Below are positions 54,746 through 64,000 of a stretch of 64,000 nucleotides of DNA, in pieces; position 1 is the first letter of the stretch, and each line of letters opens with the position of its first letter. This stretch comes from Borborobacter arsenicus (GTDB lineage: Bacteria; Pseudomonadota; Alphaproteobacteria; Rhizobiales; Rhizobiaceae). The stretch covers positions 1-64,000 of the forward strand of contig NZ_RKST01000019.1 in the NCBI RefSeq assembly GCF_003934165.1, given 5' to 3'. Position numbers and translations under genes: made by a program. The notes beneath the pieces are model-generated. The model saw only the letters and a program-made list of their open reading frames with translations, was not told the origin of the DNA and made no database searches.

Positions 54746-55687
54746 ATGGCCATCGCATTTACCTTTCCGGGGCAGGGAAGCCAGGCTATTGGCATGGGCA
54801 AGGACCTTGCCGAGGCCTTCCCGCAAGCGCGCGCGGTGTTCGAGGAAGTCGACGAAGCGCTTGGCGAGAAGCTGTCATCTGTCATTTGGGAGGGGCCGGA
54901 AGACGCCCTGACGCTGACTGCCAATGCGCAGCCGGCGCTGATGGCCGTCTCCATGGCCGCGATCCGCGCGCTGGAGGCGAGCGGCCTGGCGTTGAAGGAC
55001 AAGGTTTCCTATGTCGCCGGCCATTCGCTCGGCGAATATTCGGCGCTTGCCGCGGCAGGCATGTTTTCCATCGGCGATGCCGCAAGGCTGCTTCGTATCC
55101 GCGGCAATGCCATGCAGGCGGCGGTGCCGGTGGGCGAGGGCGCAATGGCAGCCATCATCGGGCTGGAGCAGGCCGATGTAGAGGCGGCCTGCGCCGAGGC
55201 CGCCCATGGATCGGTCTGCCAGATCGCCAATGACAACGGCGGCGGCCAGTTCGTGATTTCGGGCGCCAAGGCAGCGGTCGAACTTGCGGCAACGCTTTGC
55301 ACGCAAAAGGGCGCCAAGCGCGCGCTGATGTTGCAGGTTTCGGCTCCCTTCCACTCCGCGCTGATGGGGCCGGCGGCCGACGCCATGCGCGAGGCGCTGG
55401 CCGGCGTGAAGAAGAATGTGCCGCTGGTGCCGGTGGTCTCCAATGTCTCGGTGAGCCCGTCCAGCGACCCGGACGAGATCGCCGCGCGGTTGGTCGAGCA
55501 GGTGACGGGACGGGTGCGCTGGCGCGAGACCATCGACTGGTTTGGCGCCAATGGTGTTACCGCGCTTTATGAAATAGGCGCCGGCAAGGTGCTGTCGGGG
55601 CTGGCGCGGCGCATCAATAAGGAAATCGCGACGACGGCGGTCGGCACTCCCGCGGATGTCGAAGCAACTGTCGCAGCGCTGGCCTGA
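54746..55687 (+). CDS. fabD: Malonyl-CoA:ACP transacylase
   Basis: Loads malonyl groups onto ACP for fatty acid elongation; 313 residues. FPGQGSQ at 7-13, nucleophile GHSLGEYSAL with Ser94, and APFHSALM with the catalytic His. The start at 54746 follows CGGGAG. First gene of the fabD-fabG-acpP-fabF group. Confidence 0.97.
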   Translation: MAIAFTFPGQGSQAIGMGKDLAEAFPQARAVFEEVDEALGEKLSSVIWEGPEDALTLTANAQPALMAVSMAAIRALEASGLALKDKVSYVAGHSLGEYSALAAAGMFSIGDAARLLRIRGNAMQAAVPVGEGAMAAIIGLEQADVEAACAEAAHGSVCQIANDNGGGQFVISGAKAAVELAATLCTQKGAKRALMLQVSAPFHSALMGPAADAMREALAGVKKNVPLVPVVSNVSVSPSSDPDEIAARLVEQVTGRVRWRETIDWFGANGVTALYEIGAGKVLSGLARRINKEIATTAVGTPADVEATVAALA

Positions 55688-55744
55688 GGAATAAACTCGA
55701 CCCCACCCATTTGAAGGGTGTGCTCTAAGAAGCGGAGTTCAAAC

Positions 55745-56482
55745 ATGTTCGATCTGACCGGCCGCAAGGCGCTCGTCACCGGAGCTACCGGCGGCATTGG
55801 CGAGGAGATCGCCCGCGCGCTCCACAGGCAGGGCGCAACCGTCGGCCTGCATGGCACCCGTGCCGAGAAGCTGGAAGCGCTGGCCGCCGAACTCGGCGAG
55901 CGGGTGAAGCTGTTCCCGGCCAATCTGTCGGACCGCGACGAGGTCAAGGCGCTTGGCCAGAAGGCAGAAGCCGAACTCGAGGGCGTCGATATCCTGGTCA
56001 ATAATGCCGGCATCACCAAGGACGGGCTTTTCGTGCGCATGTCGGATGCGGATTGGGATGCCGTGCTGGAGGTCAATCTGACGGCGGTGTTCCGCCTGAC
56101 GCGCGAACTGACCCATCCGATGATGCGCCGCCGCAATGGCCGCATCATCAATATCAGTTCGGTGGTGGGCGTCACCGGAAATCCCGGCCAGACGAATTAC
56201 TGCGCCTCCAAGGCCGGCCTGATCGGCTTTTCCAAGTCGCTCGCGCAAGAGATCGCCACCCGTAACGTGACGGTCAATTGCGTTGCGCCGGGCTTCATCG
56301 AATCAGCCATGACCGACAAGCTCAACGACAAGCAGAAGGAGGCGATCATGGCCGCGATTCCCGCCAGGCGCATGGGAACAGGCGCCGAAGTCGCCTCGGC
56401 GGTGGTGTATCTTGCCTCTGACGAAGCCGCCTATGTCACCGGCCAGACCATTCATGTGAACGGCGGCATGGCGATGATCTGA
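55745..56482 (+). CDS. fabG: 3-oxoacyl-[ACP] reductase
   Basis: NADPH-dependent reduction of the beta-keto group; 245 residues. TGATGGIG (12-19), NNAG (86-89), Ser138/139 in NISSVVG, Tyr152 and Lys156 in YCASK. The start at 55745 follows GCGGAG and corresponds to the family beginning. Confidence 0.97.
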   Translation: MFDLTGRKALVTGATGGIGEEIARALHRQGATVGLHGTRAEKLEALAAELGERVKLFPANLSDRDEVKALGQKAEAELEGVDILVNNAGITKDGLFVRMSDADWDAVLEVNLTAVFRLTRELTHPMMRRRNGRIINISSVVGVTGNPGQTNYCASKAGLIGFSKSLAQEIATRNVTVNCVAPGFIESAMTDKLNDKQKEAIMAAIPARRMGTGAEVASAVVYLASDEAAYVTGQTIHVNGGMAMI

Positions 56483-56484
56483 AT

Positions 56485-56516
56485 ACGCCATCCACGACGG
56501 TGGATGAGGCGTTTTC
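56485..56516 (+). terminator. Terminator after fabG
   Basis: Stem ACGC-C-ATCCAC with GTGGAT-G-(AG bulge)-GCGT, followed by TTTT, starting 3 bases after the fabG stop. Separates fabDG from the highly expressed acpP. Confidence 0.65.
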
Positions 56517-56617
56517 CGCATTGGACGCGCGCAGCTTTTCGTGTAATGCCGCCCTTGAGACGGGGCTGGCGAGGGAATTGCCGCTGCCGTTCGGTTCCTC
56601 AAAGGAACATCTTTCAG

Positions 56618-56646
56618 CTTGATTAGCGGCATTCGTGCGGCTAACG
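56618..56646 (+). promoter_or_regulatory. Possible acpP promoter
   Basis: CTTGAT (56618-56623), 17-base spacer, CTAACG (56641-56646), 32 bases before the start codon. The -35 is alphaproteobacterial in style; the -10 is weak. Confidence 0.35.
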
Positions 56647-56678
56647 AAGACGAACAAACAAAGGACGAGGATGCCCAC

Positions 56679-56915
56679 ATGAGTGACACCGCAGAGCGCG
56701 TCAAGAAGATCGTTGTCGAACATCTCGGCGTCGAAGCCGACAAGGTAACGGAAGCAGCGAGCTTCATCGATGACCTGGGCGCGGACAGCCTTGACACGGT
56801 TGAACTCGTCATGGCGTTCGAAGAAGAGTTCGGTGTGGAAATCCCCGACGATGCGGCCGAGACGATCCTGACCGTCGGCGATGCCGTGAAATATATCGAC
56901 AAGGCCTCGGCCTGA
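56679..56915 (+). CDS. acpP: Acyl carrier protein
   Basis: 78 residues, acidic. [10 protein letters not shown] carries Ser37, the phosphopantetheine site filled by AcpS (gene at 12815). The start at 56679 has GAGG 8 bases upstream. Carries acyl intermediates of fatty acid synthesis. Confidence 0.98.
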   Translation: MSDTAERVKKIVVEHLGVEADKVTEAASFIDDLGADSLDTVELVMAFEEEFGVEIPDDAAETILTVGDAVKYIDKASA

Positions 56916-56952
56916 CGCTTTCGCCGGCAGTCAGTAGACCGGGAGTACCTTT

Positions 56953-58215
56953 ATGAGGCGTGTCGTCGTAACCGGCATGGGCCTGCTCTCGCCATTTGGC
57001 GTGGGCGTGGAACATGGGTGGAAGCAGCTTCTGACCGGCCGCAGCGCGGCCAGAAGGGTCACGGAGTTCGAGGCCGAAGACCTCGCCTGCAAGATCGCCC
57101 ATGTGATCCCGCGCGGCGACGGCAGCGACGGCACCTTCAATCCCGAGGCCTATCTGGAGCCGAAGGAACTGCGCAAGATCGGCGACTTCATCCTTTACGG
57201 GATCGCGGCCGCCGACGAGGCGTTGAAGGATTCCGGCTGGGAGCCGAAGACGCCCGAGGAGCAATATGCCACCGGGGTGATGATCGGTTCAGGCATCGGC
57301 GGCATCGAGGGTATCGCGGAAAATGCGCTGGTTTTGCATGAACGCGGACCTCGTCGCATCACGCCCTTCTTCATTCCCGGCAACATCATCAACCTGGTTT
57401 CAGGCCAGGTGTCGATCCGGCACGGGCTGAAAGGCCCGAACCATTCGGTCGTCACCGCCTGTTCGACCGGGGCGCACGCAATCGGCGATGCCGCACGGCT
57501 GATCATATTCGGCGATGCCGATGTCATGCTGGCCGGTGGCGCGGAATCGCCGGTGACGCGCCTGTCGCTGGCCGGGTTTGCCGCCTGCAAGGCGCTCTCG
57601 ACAGGGCGCAACGAGACACCGCAAAAGGCGTCCCGCCCCTATGACCGCGACCGTGACGGCTTCGTCATGGGCGAGGGCGCGGGCGTGGTCGTGCTTGAAG
57701 AACTCGAGCACGCCAAGGCGCGTGGCGCGAAAATCTATGCCGAAGTGACCGGCTACGGTCTGACCGGCGATGCCTATCACATCACCGCGCCATCACCGGA
57801 CGGGGAAGGCGCCTTCCGCTGCATGCAGGCCGCGCTCAAGCGTGCAAACCTGTCTCCGGCCGATATCGACTATATCAACGCCCACGGCACCTCGACCATG
57901 GCCGACACGCTGGAGCTCGGCGCGGTCGAAAGGCTGGTTGGGGATGCTGCATCGAAGATTTCCATGTCTTCGACCAAATCGTCCATCGGCCACCTTCTGG
58001 GGGCCGCAGGTGCCGCCGAAGCGATCTTCTCGATCCTGGCCATTCGCGACAACATCGCGCCGCCGACAATCAATCTCGACAATCCTGAACGGGAAACGGC
58101 CATCGACCTGGTGCCGCACAAGCCGCGTCAGCGCCGGATCGACGTTGCGCTCTCGAATTCCTTCGGATTTGGCGGCACCAACGCATCGCTGGTCTTCCAG
58201 CGCTACAATGGCTGA
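56953..58215 (+). CDS. fabF: 3-oxoacyl-[ACP] synthase II
   Basis: Condensing enzyme that elongates acyl-ACP with malonyl-ACP; 420 residues. Catalytic Cys170 in TACSTG, His in NAHGTST and His in SSIGHLLGAAG; FGFGGTNASL near the C-terminus. 37 bases after acpP, so cotranscription is likely. Confidence 0.97.
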   Translation: MRRVVVTGMGLLSPFGVGVEHGWKQLLTGRSAARRVTEFEAEDLACKIAHVIPRGDGSDGTFNPEAYLEPKELRKIGDFILYGIAAADEALKDSGWEPKTPEEQYATGVMIGSGIGGIEGIAENALVLHERGPRRITPFFIPGNIINLVSGQVSIRHGLKGPNHSVVTACSTGAHAIGDAARLIIFGDADVMLAGGAESPVTRLSLAGFAACKALSTGRNETPQKASRPYDRDRDGFVMGEGAGVVVLEELEHAKARGAKIYAEVTGYGLTGDAYHITAPSPDGEGAFRCMQAALKRANLSPADIDYINAHGTSTMADTLELGAVERLVGDAASKISMSSTKSSIGHLLGAAGAAEAIFSILAIRDNIAPPTINLDNPERETAIDLVPHKPRQRRIDVALSNSFGFGGTNASLVFQRYNG

Positions 58216-58370
58216 GTTCGCGGCCGGGTTCGAATTTCGTCGCGAATTTTGCCTTATTCGTGCCTAGGGTCCCCCAAAGGGGGATTCATCAATGCGATCG
58301 GCCGGAACCGCAAGATCCTGTCCTGGCCGTTCGGCGGGGATGATACTCGCAAGAGCAATATTGAGGCGCC

Positions 58371-59561
58371 ATGAACACCAATCCGGCAGAAGGGGAATTC
58401 GGCGAGCGCTCCCAGGCGCCGAAGCCTATCGTGCCGAAGACCGCCAGCGAAGCGCTGCGGCCGGAGGCAGGCACGCCGCCGCCGCCGCGAACCCGTTCGC
58501 GAGCGTCGCGCAACCAGTTCATTGTATTCATGAATTTCCTCCTGTCGGTGGTCATGCTCATCGTGCTGGCGGCGGGTGCGGCGGTTTATTTCGGCAAGCG
58601 TGAATTCGAGGGCGCGGGTCCGGCCAGGACGGCCACGACCTTCCTGGTCAAGCCGAACACCGGCGTTCAGGAAATCGCCGAACAGCTCGAACGGCGCGCC
58701 CTGATCAGCGATGCGCGCATCTTCCGTCTCGGCGTGCGCGCCCACGGCAATGATTCGGCACTGAAGGCCGGCGAATACGAGATCAAGCCGGAAGCTTCGA
58801 TGCGCGACATCATGGAGCTTCTCAAGAGCGGCAAGTCGGTGATGTATTCGCTGACGATTCCGGAAGGATTGACGGTCGAGCAGGCATTCCAGCGCATTGC
58901 CGAACAGGAGGCGCTGACCGGCGACCTGCCGCAGACGCTACCGCCCGAGGGCAGCCTTGCGGCAGATACGCAGCGTTTCACCCGTGGCGCCACGCGCCAG
59001 CAGATCATCGACAAGATGCTGGCGCATCAAAAGGAACTGGTCGAGGAGATCTGGTCGCGGCGCGTGCCTGACCTGCCATTGGCCAATATCGAGGAATTCG
59101 TCATTCTGGCGTCGATCGTGGAAAAGGAAACCGGACGCGGCGACGAGCGTTCGCGGGTCGCTGCCGTCTTCCTCAACCGGTTGAAGAAGAACATGCGGCT
59201 GCAGTCCGACCCGACCATTCTATATGGGCTGTTCGGCGGCAAGGGCAGGCCCTCAGATCGCCCGATCTATCAGTCCGACATCGAAAAGCCGACGCCCTAC
59301 AACACCTATGTCATCAACGGCCTGCCGCCGACGCCGATCGCCAATCCAGGCAAGGCAGCGCTGGAAGCGGTCGCCAACCCGTCGCAGACCAACGATCTTT
59401 ACTTCGTCGCGGATGGCACCGGCGGGCACGTCTTTGCCCAGACGCTGGAAGAGCATAACCAGAATGTCGCGCGTTGGCGGGCCATCCGTAAGAAGCAGGC
59501 CGATGAAGCCGCAAAGGCCGGCGAAGGCGGCGCGGCAGAAGAGACGGCACCGAAGCAATAG
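58371..59561 (+). CDS. mltG: Endolytic murein transglycosylase MltG
   Basis: Inner-membrane enzyme that cuts nascent glycan strands and sets their length; 396 residues. A Pro/Arg-rich cytoplasmic N-terminus, one membrane segment (about 50-73), a LysM-like subdomain, and the YceG catalytic domain with ILASIVEKETG (Glu251, equivalent to E. coli Glu218). C-terminal Ala/Glu tail. A short hairpin TCCCCC/GGGGGA (58270-58284) precedes the gene. Confidence 0.95.
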   Translation: MNTNPAEGEFGERSQAPKPIVPKTASEALRPEAGTPPPPRTRSRASRNQFIVFMNFLLSVVMLIVLAAGAAVYFGKREFEGAGPARTATTFLVKPNTGVQEIAEQLERRALISDARIFRLGVRAHGNDSALKAGEYEIKPEASMRDIMELLKSGKSVMYSLTIPEGLTVEQAFQRIAEQEALTGDLPQTLPPEGSLAADTQRFTRGATRQQIIDKMLAHQKELVEEIWSRRVPDLPLANIEEFVILASIVEKETGRGDERSRVAAVFLNRLKKNMRLQSDPTILYGLFGGKGRPSDRPIYQSDIEKPTPYNTYVINGLPPTPIANPGKAALEAVANPSQTNDLYFVADGTGGHVFAQTLEEHNQNVARWRAIRKKQADEAAKAGEGGAAEETAPKQ

Positions 59562-59679
59562 CGGATCGGACCCGACCAAGGGACCAGGTTCAAGACAATG
59601 CGGCATGGAGATCTCCGCAATGGTAAGGCGTAATCCGCCGTTTGCCGTGGCGCGAGGTGGCAATCAGATAGGGGCGCCG

Positions 59680-60570
59680 ATGACTTTGCAAAGCATGACG
59701 GGCTTTTCGCGGGCCACGGCGGAGCATGACGGTGCGGCCATTGCCTGGGAAGTGAAGTCGGTCAACGGCAAGGCCGTGGACACCCGGCTCCGGTTGCCGC
59801 AGGGCTGCGAAAGGCTGGAACAGCCGGTGCGCCAGGCCGTGCAACGCCGCTTCTCGCGCGGCAGCATCCAGGCATCGCTGACCATCGGCCGGACTGCCGG
59901 GACGATGGTGCAGCCCGTGGTCAATGAGGCGTTTTTGAAGGATCTGGCAGGGCTTGCCCAGCGGCTTCAGGAACAGTTCGGCGTCGCACCGGCAAGCGCT
60001 GACGGCCTGCTTGCCCTACGCGGCGTTCTCGACGTGCCGGAAACCCTGGAAACCGAGGAGGTGCGCGCTGCTTTCGATGTGGCTGTCCTGGCTGCGCTGG
60101 ACAAGGCGCTGGCCGGTCTTGAACAGGCGCGCCAGGCCGAAGGGGAGGCATTGCGCGGGCTGCTAGCTGGCCACGTCGATGCGATCGAGGCGCTGACCTT
60201 GCGGGCCGAAGCCGACAAGTCGCGCGACCCGGCGGTCATCCGCGCCAGGCTCGCCGAGCAGGTCGCCCTGCTGATGGATGCTGCGGCCAATCTCGATGAA
60301 ACCCGCCTGCATCAGGAAGCTGCTTTCCTTGCCACCAAGGCAGATATCCGCGAAGAGATCGACCGGCTGAAAACCCACGTCGCCTCGGCACGAACGCTGT
60401 TGTCCGGCACCGGGCCGATCGGGCGCAAGCTCGATTTTCTGGCGCAGGAATTCAACCGCGAATCGAATACTTTGTGCTCGAAATCGAACGCTGCGAGCGT
60501 GACTGCCACCGGGCTGGAATTGAAGGCCGTGGTGGATCAGTTTCGTGAGCAGGTTCAAAATCTGGAGTAG
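59680..60570 (+). CDS. yicC: YicC-family endoribonuclease
   Basis: 296 residues. MTLQSMTGFSRA and VKSVNGKAVDTRLRLP at the N-terminus, and the C-terminal GPIGRKLDFLAQEFNRESNTLCSKS segment (DUF1732), are signatures of YicC, described as an endoribonuclease acting on structured or small RNAs. The start at 59680 follows AGGGG. It is 3 bases before gmk, a conserved pairing. Confidence 0.93.
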   Translation: MTLQSMTGFSRATAEHDGAAIAWEVKSVNGKAVDTRLRLPQGCERLEQPVRQAVQRRFSRGSIQASLTIGRTAGTMVQPVVNEAFLKDLAGLAQRLQEQFGVAPASADGLLALRGVLDVPETLETEEVRAAFDVAVLAALDKALAGLEQARQAEGEALRGLLAGHVDAIEALTLRAEADKSRDPAVIRARLAEQVALLMDAAANLDETRLHQEAAFLATKADIREEIDRLKTHVASARTLLSGTGPIGRKLDFLAQEFNRESNTLCSKSNAASVTATGLELKAVVDQFREQVQNLE

Positions 60571-60573
60571 CGT

Positions 60574-61227
60574 ATGAGCGCGCAGACATCGTCAACCGCA
60601 ATCCGGCGGCGTGGCCTTATGCTGGTCTTGTCTTCCCCCTCCGGGGCGGGCAAGTCGACCATTGCGCGCAATCTGCTCGAGAACGATCACGAACTCAGCC
60701 TGTCGGTAAGTGTCACCACGCGGCCACGCCGCGGCAGCGAAATCGACGGTGTGCATTATCGCTTCATCACGCCGCGCGAATTCGACGGCATGCGCGAATC
60801 GGACGCCTTGCTGGAATGGGCTGAGGTTCACGGCAATTTCTACGCTACCCCGCGCGAACCGGTGGAGGCGGCGATGGCCGACGGCCGCGACATGCTGTTC
60901 GATATCGACTGGCAAGGTGCGCTTCAGCTCAAGGACAAGATGCGAGCCGACATCGTCTCGATCTTCATCCTGCCGCCCTCGATGAAGGAACTGAAAGCTA
61001 GGCTCAAGCGCCGGGCGGAAGATTCGGACGAGGTGATCGAAAAGCGCCTGCAGAATGCGCGAGTCGAGATCGAGCATTGGCGTGATTACGACCATGTCGT
61101 CATCAATCACGACCTCGACCGCGCTTATAGCGATGTCCGCGCCATCGTAACCGCCGAACGGCTGCGGCGCGACCGCCGACCCGGCCTGTTCGATTTCGTT
61201 TCCGGCCTGCTGGACGAGAAGATATAG
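60574..61227 (+). CDS. gmk: Guanylate kinase
   Basis: Phosphorylates GMP to GDP; 217 residues. P-loop [10 protein letters not shown] (20-29), [19 protein letters not shown] (GMP site), and LFDIDWQGA. Essential for GTP and (p)ppGpp precursor supply. Convergent with rsmA, 15-base gap. Confidence 0.97.
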   Translation: MSAQTSSTAIRRRGLMLVLSSPSGAGKSTIARNLLENDHELSLSVSVTTRPRRGSEIDGVHYRFITPREFDGMRESDALLEWAEVHGNFYATPREPVEAAMADGRDMLFDIDWQGALQLKDKMRADIVSIFILPPSMKELKARLKRRAEDSDEVIEKRLQNARVEIEHWRDYDHVVINHDLDRAYSDVRAIVTAERLRRDRRPGLFDFVSGLLDEKI

Positions 61228-61242
61228 GGCTGATCGAAGACC

Positions 61243-62067
61243 CTACACAGCGTTGGCCAGCGCCACGAATTCGGCGATATCGAGCGTTTCGGCCCGGCGG
61301 GTGCCGTCGATGCCAGTTGTCTCCAGGAGGCGCGCACCCTCGATGCCCTTGAGGCTCTGGCGCAGCATCTTGCGGCGCTGGCCGAAGGCGGCTTCGGTGA
61401 CACGGCCGAGGGTACGAACGTCAGCGGGCAGCGGCTGTTCTCGGGGGATGAGATGCACCACTGAGGACGTGACCTTTGGCGGCGGCGTGAAAGCCTGTGG
61501 CGGCACGTCGAAGGCGATCCTTGCTTCTGTGCGCCAGCCGGCCAGAACGCCCAACCGTCCATAGGCATCGCTTCCAGGCAAAGCCACGATGCGCTGGGCA
61601 ACCTCGCGCTGGAACATCAGCGTCATGGAGCGGTAGAAGGGCGGCCAGTCGGCAACGGTCAGCCAGCGCAGCAGCAGTTCGGTGCCGATATTGTAGGGCA
61701 GGTTGGCAACAATCTTTGTCGGTTTGCCGCCAGCAATGGCTGGAAAATCGGTCTTGAGCGCATCGCCGGGTATGACTTCCAGGCGGCCGGGATAGTGTGC
61801 GGAAACCTCGGCCAGCGCCGCCAGGCAACGTTCGTCGCGCTCGATGGCAACCACGCGCGCAGCCCCATTCGCCAGCAATGCGCGGGTCAGCCCGCCGGGC
61901 CCAGGCCCTACCTCGATGACGGTCACGTCGCTCAGGTCACCGGCGGCGCGGGCAATCTTGCCGGTAAGATTGAGATCGAGCAGGAAGTTCTGGCCAAGCG
62001 ACTTCTTCGCCTGAAGCTCATGGCGCGCGATCACCTCGCGCAGCGGCGGCAATCCGTCGAGGCTCAC
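61243..62067 (-). CDS. rsmA: 16S rRNA (adenine1518/1519-N6)-dimethyltransferase
   Basis: KsgA; dimethylates two adjacent adenosines in helix 45 of 16S rRNA; 274 residues. [33 protein letters not shown] (SAM motif I) and [11 protein letters not shown] (NLPY). The start is a GTG at 62067 whose GTGA overlaps the stop of pdxA; AGGA lies 9 bases upstream. Coupled to pdxA, the usual arrangement. Confidence 0.95.
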   Translation of the reverse strand: MSLDGLPPLREVIARHELQAKKSLGQNFLLDLNLTGKIARAAGDLSDVTVIEVGPGPGGLTRALLANGAARVVAIERDERCLAALAEVSAHYPGRLEVIPGDALKTDFPAIAGGKPTKIVANLPYNIGTELLLRWLTVADWPPFYRSMTLMFQREVAQRIVALPGSDAYGRLGVLAGWRTEARIAFDVPPQAFTPPPKVTSSVVHLIPREQPLPADVRTLGRVTEAAFGQRRKMLRQSLKGIEGARLLETTGIDGTRRAETLDIAEFVALANAV

Positions 62068-63092
62068 GCAGAAGCGTCCTGCGTGTCGGCGAGTTGCCGG
62101 GCAAGCTTGAGCGCAGCGATCAAACTGTCCGGTCGCGCAATACCTTTGCCGGCAATGTCGAAGGCGGTGCCGTGATCTGGCGAGGTGCGAATGAAAGGCA
62201 GGCCGAGTGTGACATTCACGGCCTCGTCGAAGGCCAGCGCCTTGGCCGGAATCAGCGCCTGATCGTGATACATGCACAAGGCGACATCATAGCCGGCGCG
62301 CGCGCGGGCGTGAAACAGCGTGTCGGCGGGCAGGGGACCGAAAGCATTGATGCCTTCGGCTCGCAACTGATCTACTGCCGGCCGTACGATTGTCTCGTCT
62401 TCTTTGCCCATTGCGCCGCCTTCGCCCGCATGGGGATTGAGCCCGGTTATGGCGAGCCGCGGGTCTGCGATCCCGAAGCGGCTGCGCAGATCATGCGCCG
62501 TGATGCGCGCGGTGCGCAGGATCATCTCGGTGGTCAGCGTTCCCGGCACTCGCGCTAGCGGGATATGTATCGTCACCGGTACGGTGCGCAATTCAGGCCC
62601 GGCCAGCAACATGACCGGGGTAATCTCCCGGCCGACCTTCTGCCCGGCGAGATGGGCGAGATATTCGGTGTGGCCAGGGAAACGGAAGCCGGCATCATAA
62701 AGCGGCTTTTTGGCGATCGGGCACGTGACGAGCGCAGCCGCAGTTCCTGAAAACACATCTGCGACCGCGCGGTCGATTGCCTCGATGACACCGGCCGCAT
62801 TGTCGGAAGTCGGCACGCCGATGCTGTCGGTGAAGCGTGAAGCCAGAGGAACGACCGGCAAGGCGCGCGCAAAGACCTTCGCAGCCTCCGCAGGTGTCGT
62901 TTCTTCGACAGGGATGTCGACGCCGAGATGCCGCGCCCGCGCAGACATCAGAGCCGGATCGGTGAGGAGATAAAAGGGGGCAATTCCGGTCGCGGCTCGT
63001 GAGTTCCACGCTGCCATGGCAATCTCCGGCCCGATGCCGGATGGATCACCCGCCGTCACCGCAAGAGCCGCCGCTTCCTCCGCCCCAGCCAT
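62064..63092 (-). CDS. pdxA: 4-hydroxythreonine-4-phosphate dehydrogenase
   Basis: NAD-dependent step of pyridoxal phosphate synthesis; 342 residues. [15 protein letters not shown] at the N-terminus, the metal histidines in [18 protein letters not shown] and MYHDQALIP, and [16 protein letters not shown]. Four bases after surA in the conserved surA-pdxA-ksgA order. No clear ribosome site, so it may be coupled to surA. Confidence 0.95.
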   Translation of the reverse strand: MAGAEEAAALAVTAGDPSGIGPEIAMAAWNSRAATGIAPFYLLTDPALMSARARHLGVDIPVEETTPAEAAKVFARALPVVPLASRFTDSIGVPTSDNAAGVIEAIDRAVADVFSGTAAALVTCPIAKKPLYDAGFRFPGHTEYLAHLAGQKVGREITPVMLLAGPELRTVPVTIHIPLARVPGTLTTEMILRTARITAHDLRSRFGIADPRLAITGLNPHAGEGGAMGKEDETIVRPAVDQLRAEGINAFGPLPADTLFHARARAGYDVALCMYHDQALIPAKALAFDEAVNVTLGLPFIRTSPDHGTAFDIAGKGIARPDSLIAALKLARQLADTQDASA

Positions 63093-63096
63093 GGCG

Positions 63097-64000
63097 TTAG
63101 CGTTCGACGATGCGAGCTTTTTCCCGCAATTCGGCGATGTATCGCTTGCTCATCGCTTCGGCTTGCTCATCCTTGTTGCCTTCCGACTGGAACACCATCT
63201 TGGCGACCTTGTCGTCGGAAACCTCGCGGGCACTGCAAATGCCGATGAACTCGATGCCGCGATCGGTCTGGCGAACAGGGGTCGCGCCGCCGGTCTTGGT
63301 CTTCTTGATCTGGTCGGCCCATTCGGCGGGCAGTTCAGGCGCCAGCACCCGGCCGAGGTCGCGAACGGTCACGTCGAGCAGGCCCTTGGCGAATTGGCGC
63401 GTGCTTTCGCAGCCGCTGAAGCGTGCACGCATTGCCTCGGCCTCGCGTTTGCGCTTGCCGATGTTTCCACGTTCCTTGGCCGGAACGACGAAAATAACCT
63501 GCTGCAGCATGTATTCGGTTGCCGAGGGCTTGCTGCCGCCCTGCTCGAGCATGCGCCGCACCACGTCCTGTTCGCTCATCGTGCCGCCCTGGGAACGGTA
63601 GCGGGAGGAAAGCGCCTGGTTCCAGCTCATCTGCGCACGGATGAAGTCCTTGAAGTGCTCAGCGGTGACTCCGGCTTGCGAAAGGGCGCCGGTCAACTGC
63701 TTGGTCGACATCTTGTTGGAACTGGCAAAGCGCGCGAAGGCATCTTCGACCTGCTGGTCCGAGACATTGATGCCCAGCCGTTTTGTTTCGGCGACCCGCA
63801 ATGTCTGCTCGATCATCTCATCGGCGGCGAGCTTGTTTAGATTGCCCTTGCGGTGCTGCAATTTCATGAAGGCAGCGCGACGCTGTATGTCGTAGGTCGT
63901 GATCGGGACATTGTTGACGACATATTTGATCTCGCTCGCCTGGGCAGGCGAGATGGACACCGCTGCGGGAATGGCGCTTGCAGCGACCAGCAGGGCAAAG
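63097..64000 (-). CDS. surA: Periplasmic chaperone SurA-like peptidyl-prolyl isomerase, 5' end outside window
   Basis: Only the C-terminal ~300 residues are visible; the frame runs off the window end. The last visible bases encode [15 protein letters not shown] followed by SPAQAS, the end of a signal peptide, so only the first few residues are missing. The SurA N domain ([40 protein letters not shown]) is followed by one divergent parvulin-like domain. SurA escorts outer-membrane proteins, such as the porins at 1-2465, to BAM. A GTG at 63960 could be mistaken for the start. Confidence 0.88.
   Translation of the reverse strand, partial: FALLVAASAIPAAVSISPAQASEIKYVVNNVPITTYDIQRRAAFMKLQHRKGNLNKLAADEMIEQTLRVAETKRLGINVSDQQVEDAFARFASSNKMSTKQLTGALSQAGVTAEHFKDFIRAQMSWNQALSSRYRSQGGTMSEQDVVRRMLEQGGSKPSATEYMLQQVIFVVPAKERGNIGKRKREAEAMRARFSGCESTRQFAKGLLDVTVRDLGRVLAPELPAEWADQIKKTKTGGATPVRQTDRGIEFIGICSAREVSDDKVAKMVFQSEGNKDEQAEAMSKRYIAELREKARIVER

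Overview
The window is a chromosomal segment of a high-GC alphaproteobacterium, most likely of the Hyphomicrobiales (Rhizobiales), close to Mesorhizobium/Aminobacter/Phyllobacteriaceae. Evidence: Omp2/RopA-type porins with the cysteine-bearing mature N-terminus of that group; the gene runs rpoZ-rsh-pyrE-acpS-lepB-rnc-era-recO, rpsF-rpsR-rplI-dnaB-radA-cvpA-purF and fabD-fabG-acpP-fabF-mltG-yicC-gmk; CtrA-type (TTAA-N7-TTAA) and EcfG-type (GGAAC-N16-CGTT) motifs; and intergenic palindromes of the kind common in this order. No rRNA, tRNA, CRISPR array, prophage or intact transposase gene was seen.

Layout. 1-3.0 kb: two tandem porins (the first cut by the window edge) and a small secreted protein. 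3.0-9.2 kb: alpha/beta hydrolase and soluble lytic transglycosylase (minus strand), dapA and smpB (plus), a family 5 uracil-DNA glycosylase and an NYN-domain protein (minus). 9.4-17.1 kb: a long plus-strand housekeeping run linking the stringent response (rpoZ, rsh), pyrimidine salvage/synthesis (pyrE), ACP activation (acpS), protein export (lepB), RNA processing (rnc, era) and recombination (recO), with an AhpD-like gene inserted before recO. 17.1-24 kb: HD hydrolase, ygfZ, an unusual dihydroorotase, several Rhizobiales-type hypotheticals (one behind two CtrA motifs), Nudix, a YedK/HMCES-type crosslink protein and a LysE-type exporter. 24-32.7 kb: cysS, VOC, GFA, proline iminopeptidase, citramalate synthase behind a large palindromic repeat, RarD, a LOG-family protein and a LysM protein. 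32.7-38.8 kb: an ArsR regulator with a clear operator, an Atm1-type ABC exporter, the phosphatidylethanolamine pair psd-pss, and a fused acyltransferase/AMP ligase.

38.8-39.66 kb is the only clearly accessory stretch. It holds a candidate EcfG-controlled small RNA with a C-rich loop, a 263-bp TA-flanked MITE inserted just upstream of that promoter, and a broken fragment of an EamA-type transporter. 39.66-50.6 kb: OsmC, a lectin-like secreted protein, SDR, DoxX, then the minus-strand run purF-cvpA-radA-dnaB, cfa, and rplI/rpsR/rpsF with a promoter, long leader and terminator. 50.9-54.6 kb: a TadG-like von Willebrand protein and an LtaS-type phosphoglycerol transferase whose stop codons abut, followed by a three-repeat Pho-box-like array. 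54.7-64 kb: fatty acid synthesis genes, mltG, yicC, gmk, then rsmA, pdxA and a 5'-truncated surA on the minus strand.

The genes are mainly envelope biogenesis (porins, transglycosylases, phospholipids, fatty acids, SurA) and core information processing. The least explained items are the regulatory signals: the small RNA, the paired CtrA sites, the Pho-box array, the ArsR operator, and the palindrome arms that form the start regions of cimA and radA. Genes were identified by reading motifs and gene order only, so family names rest on pattern recognition, not on searches.
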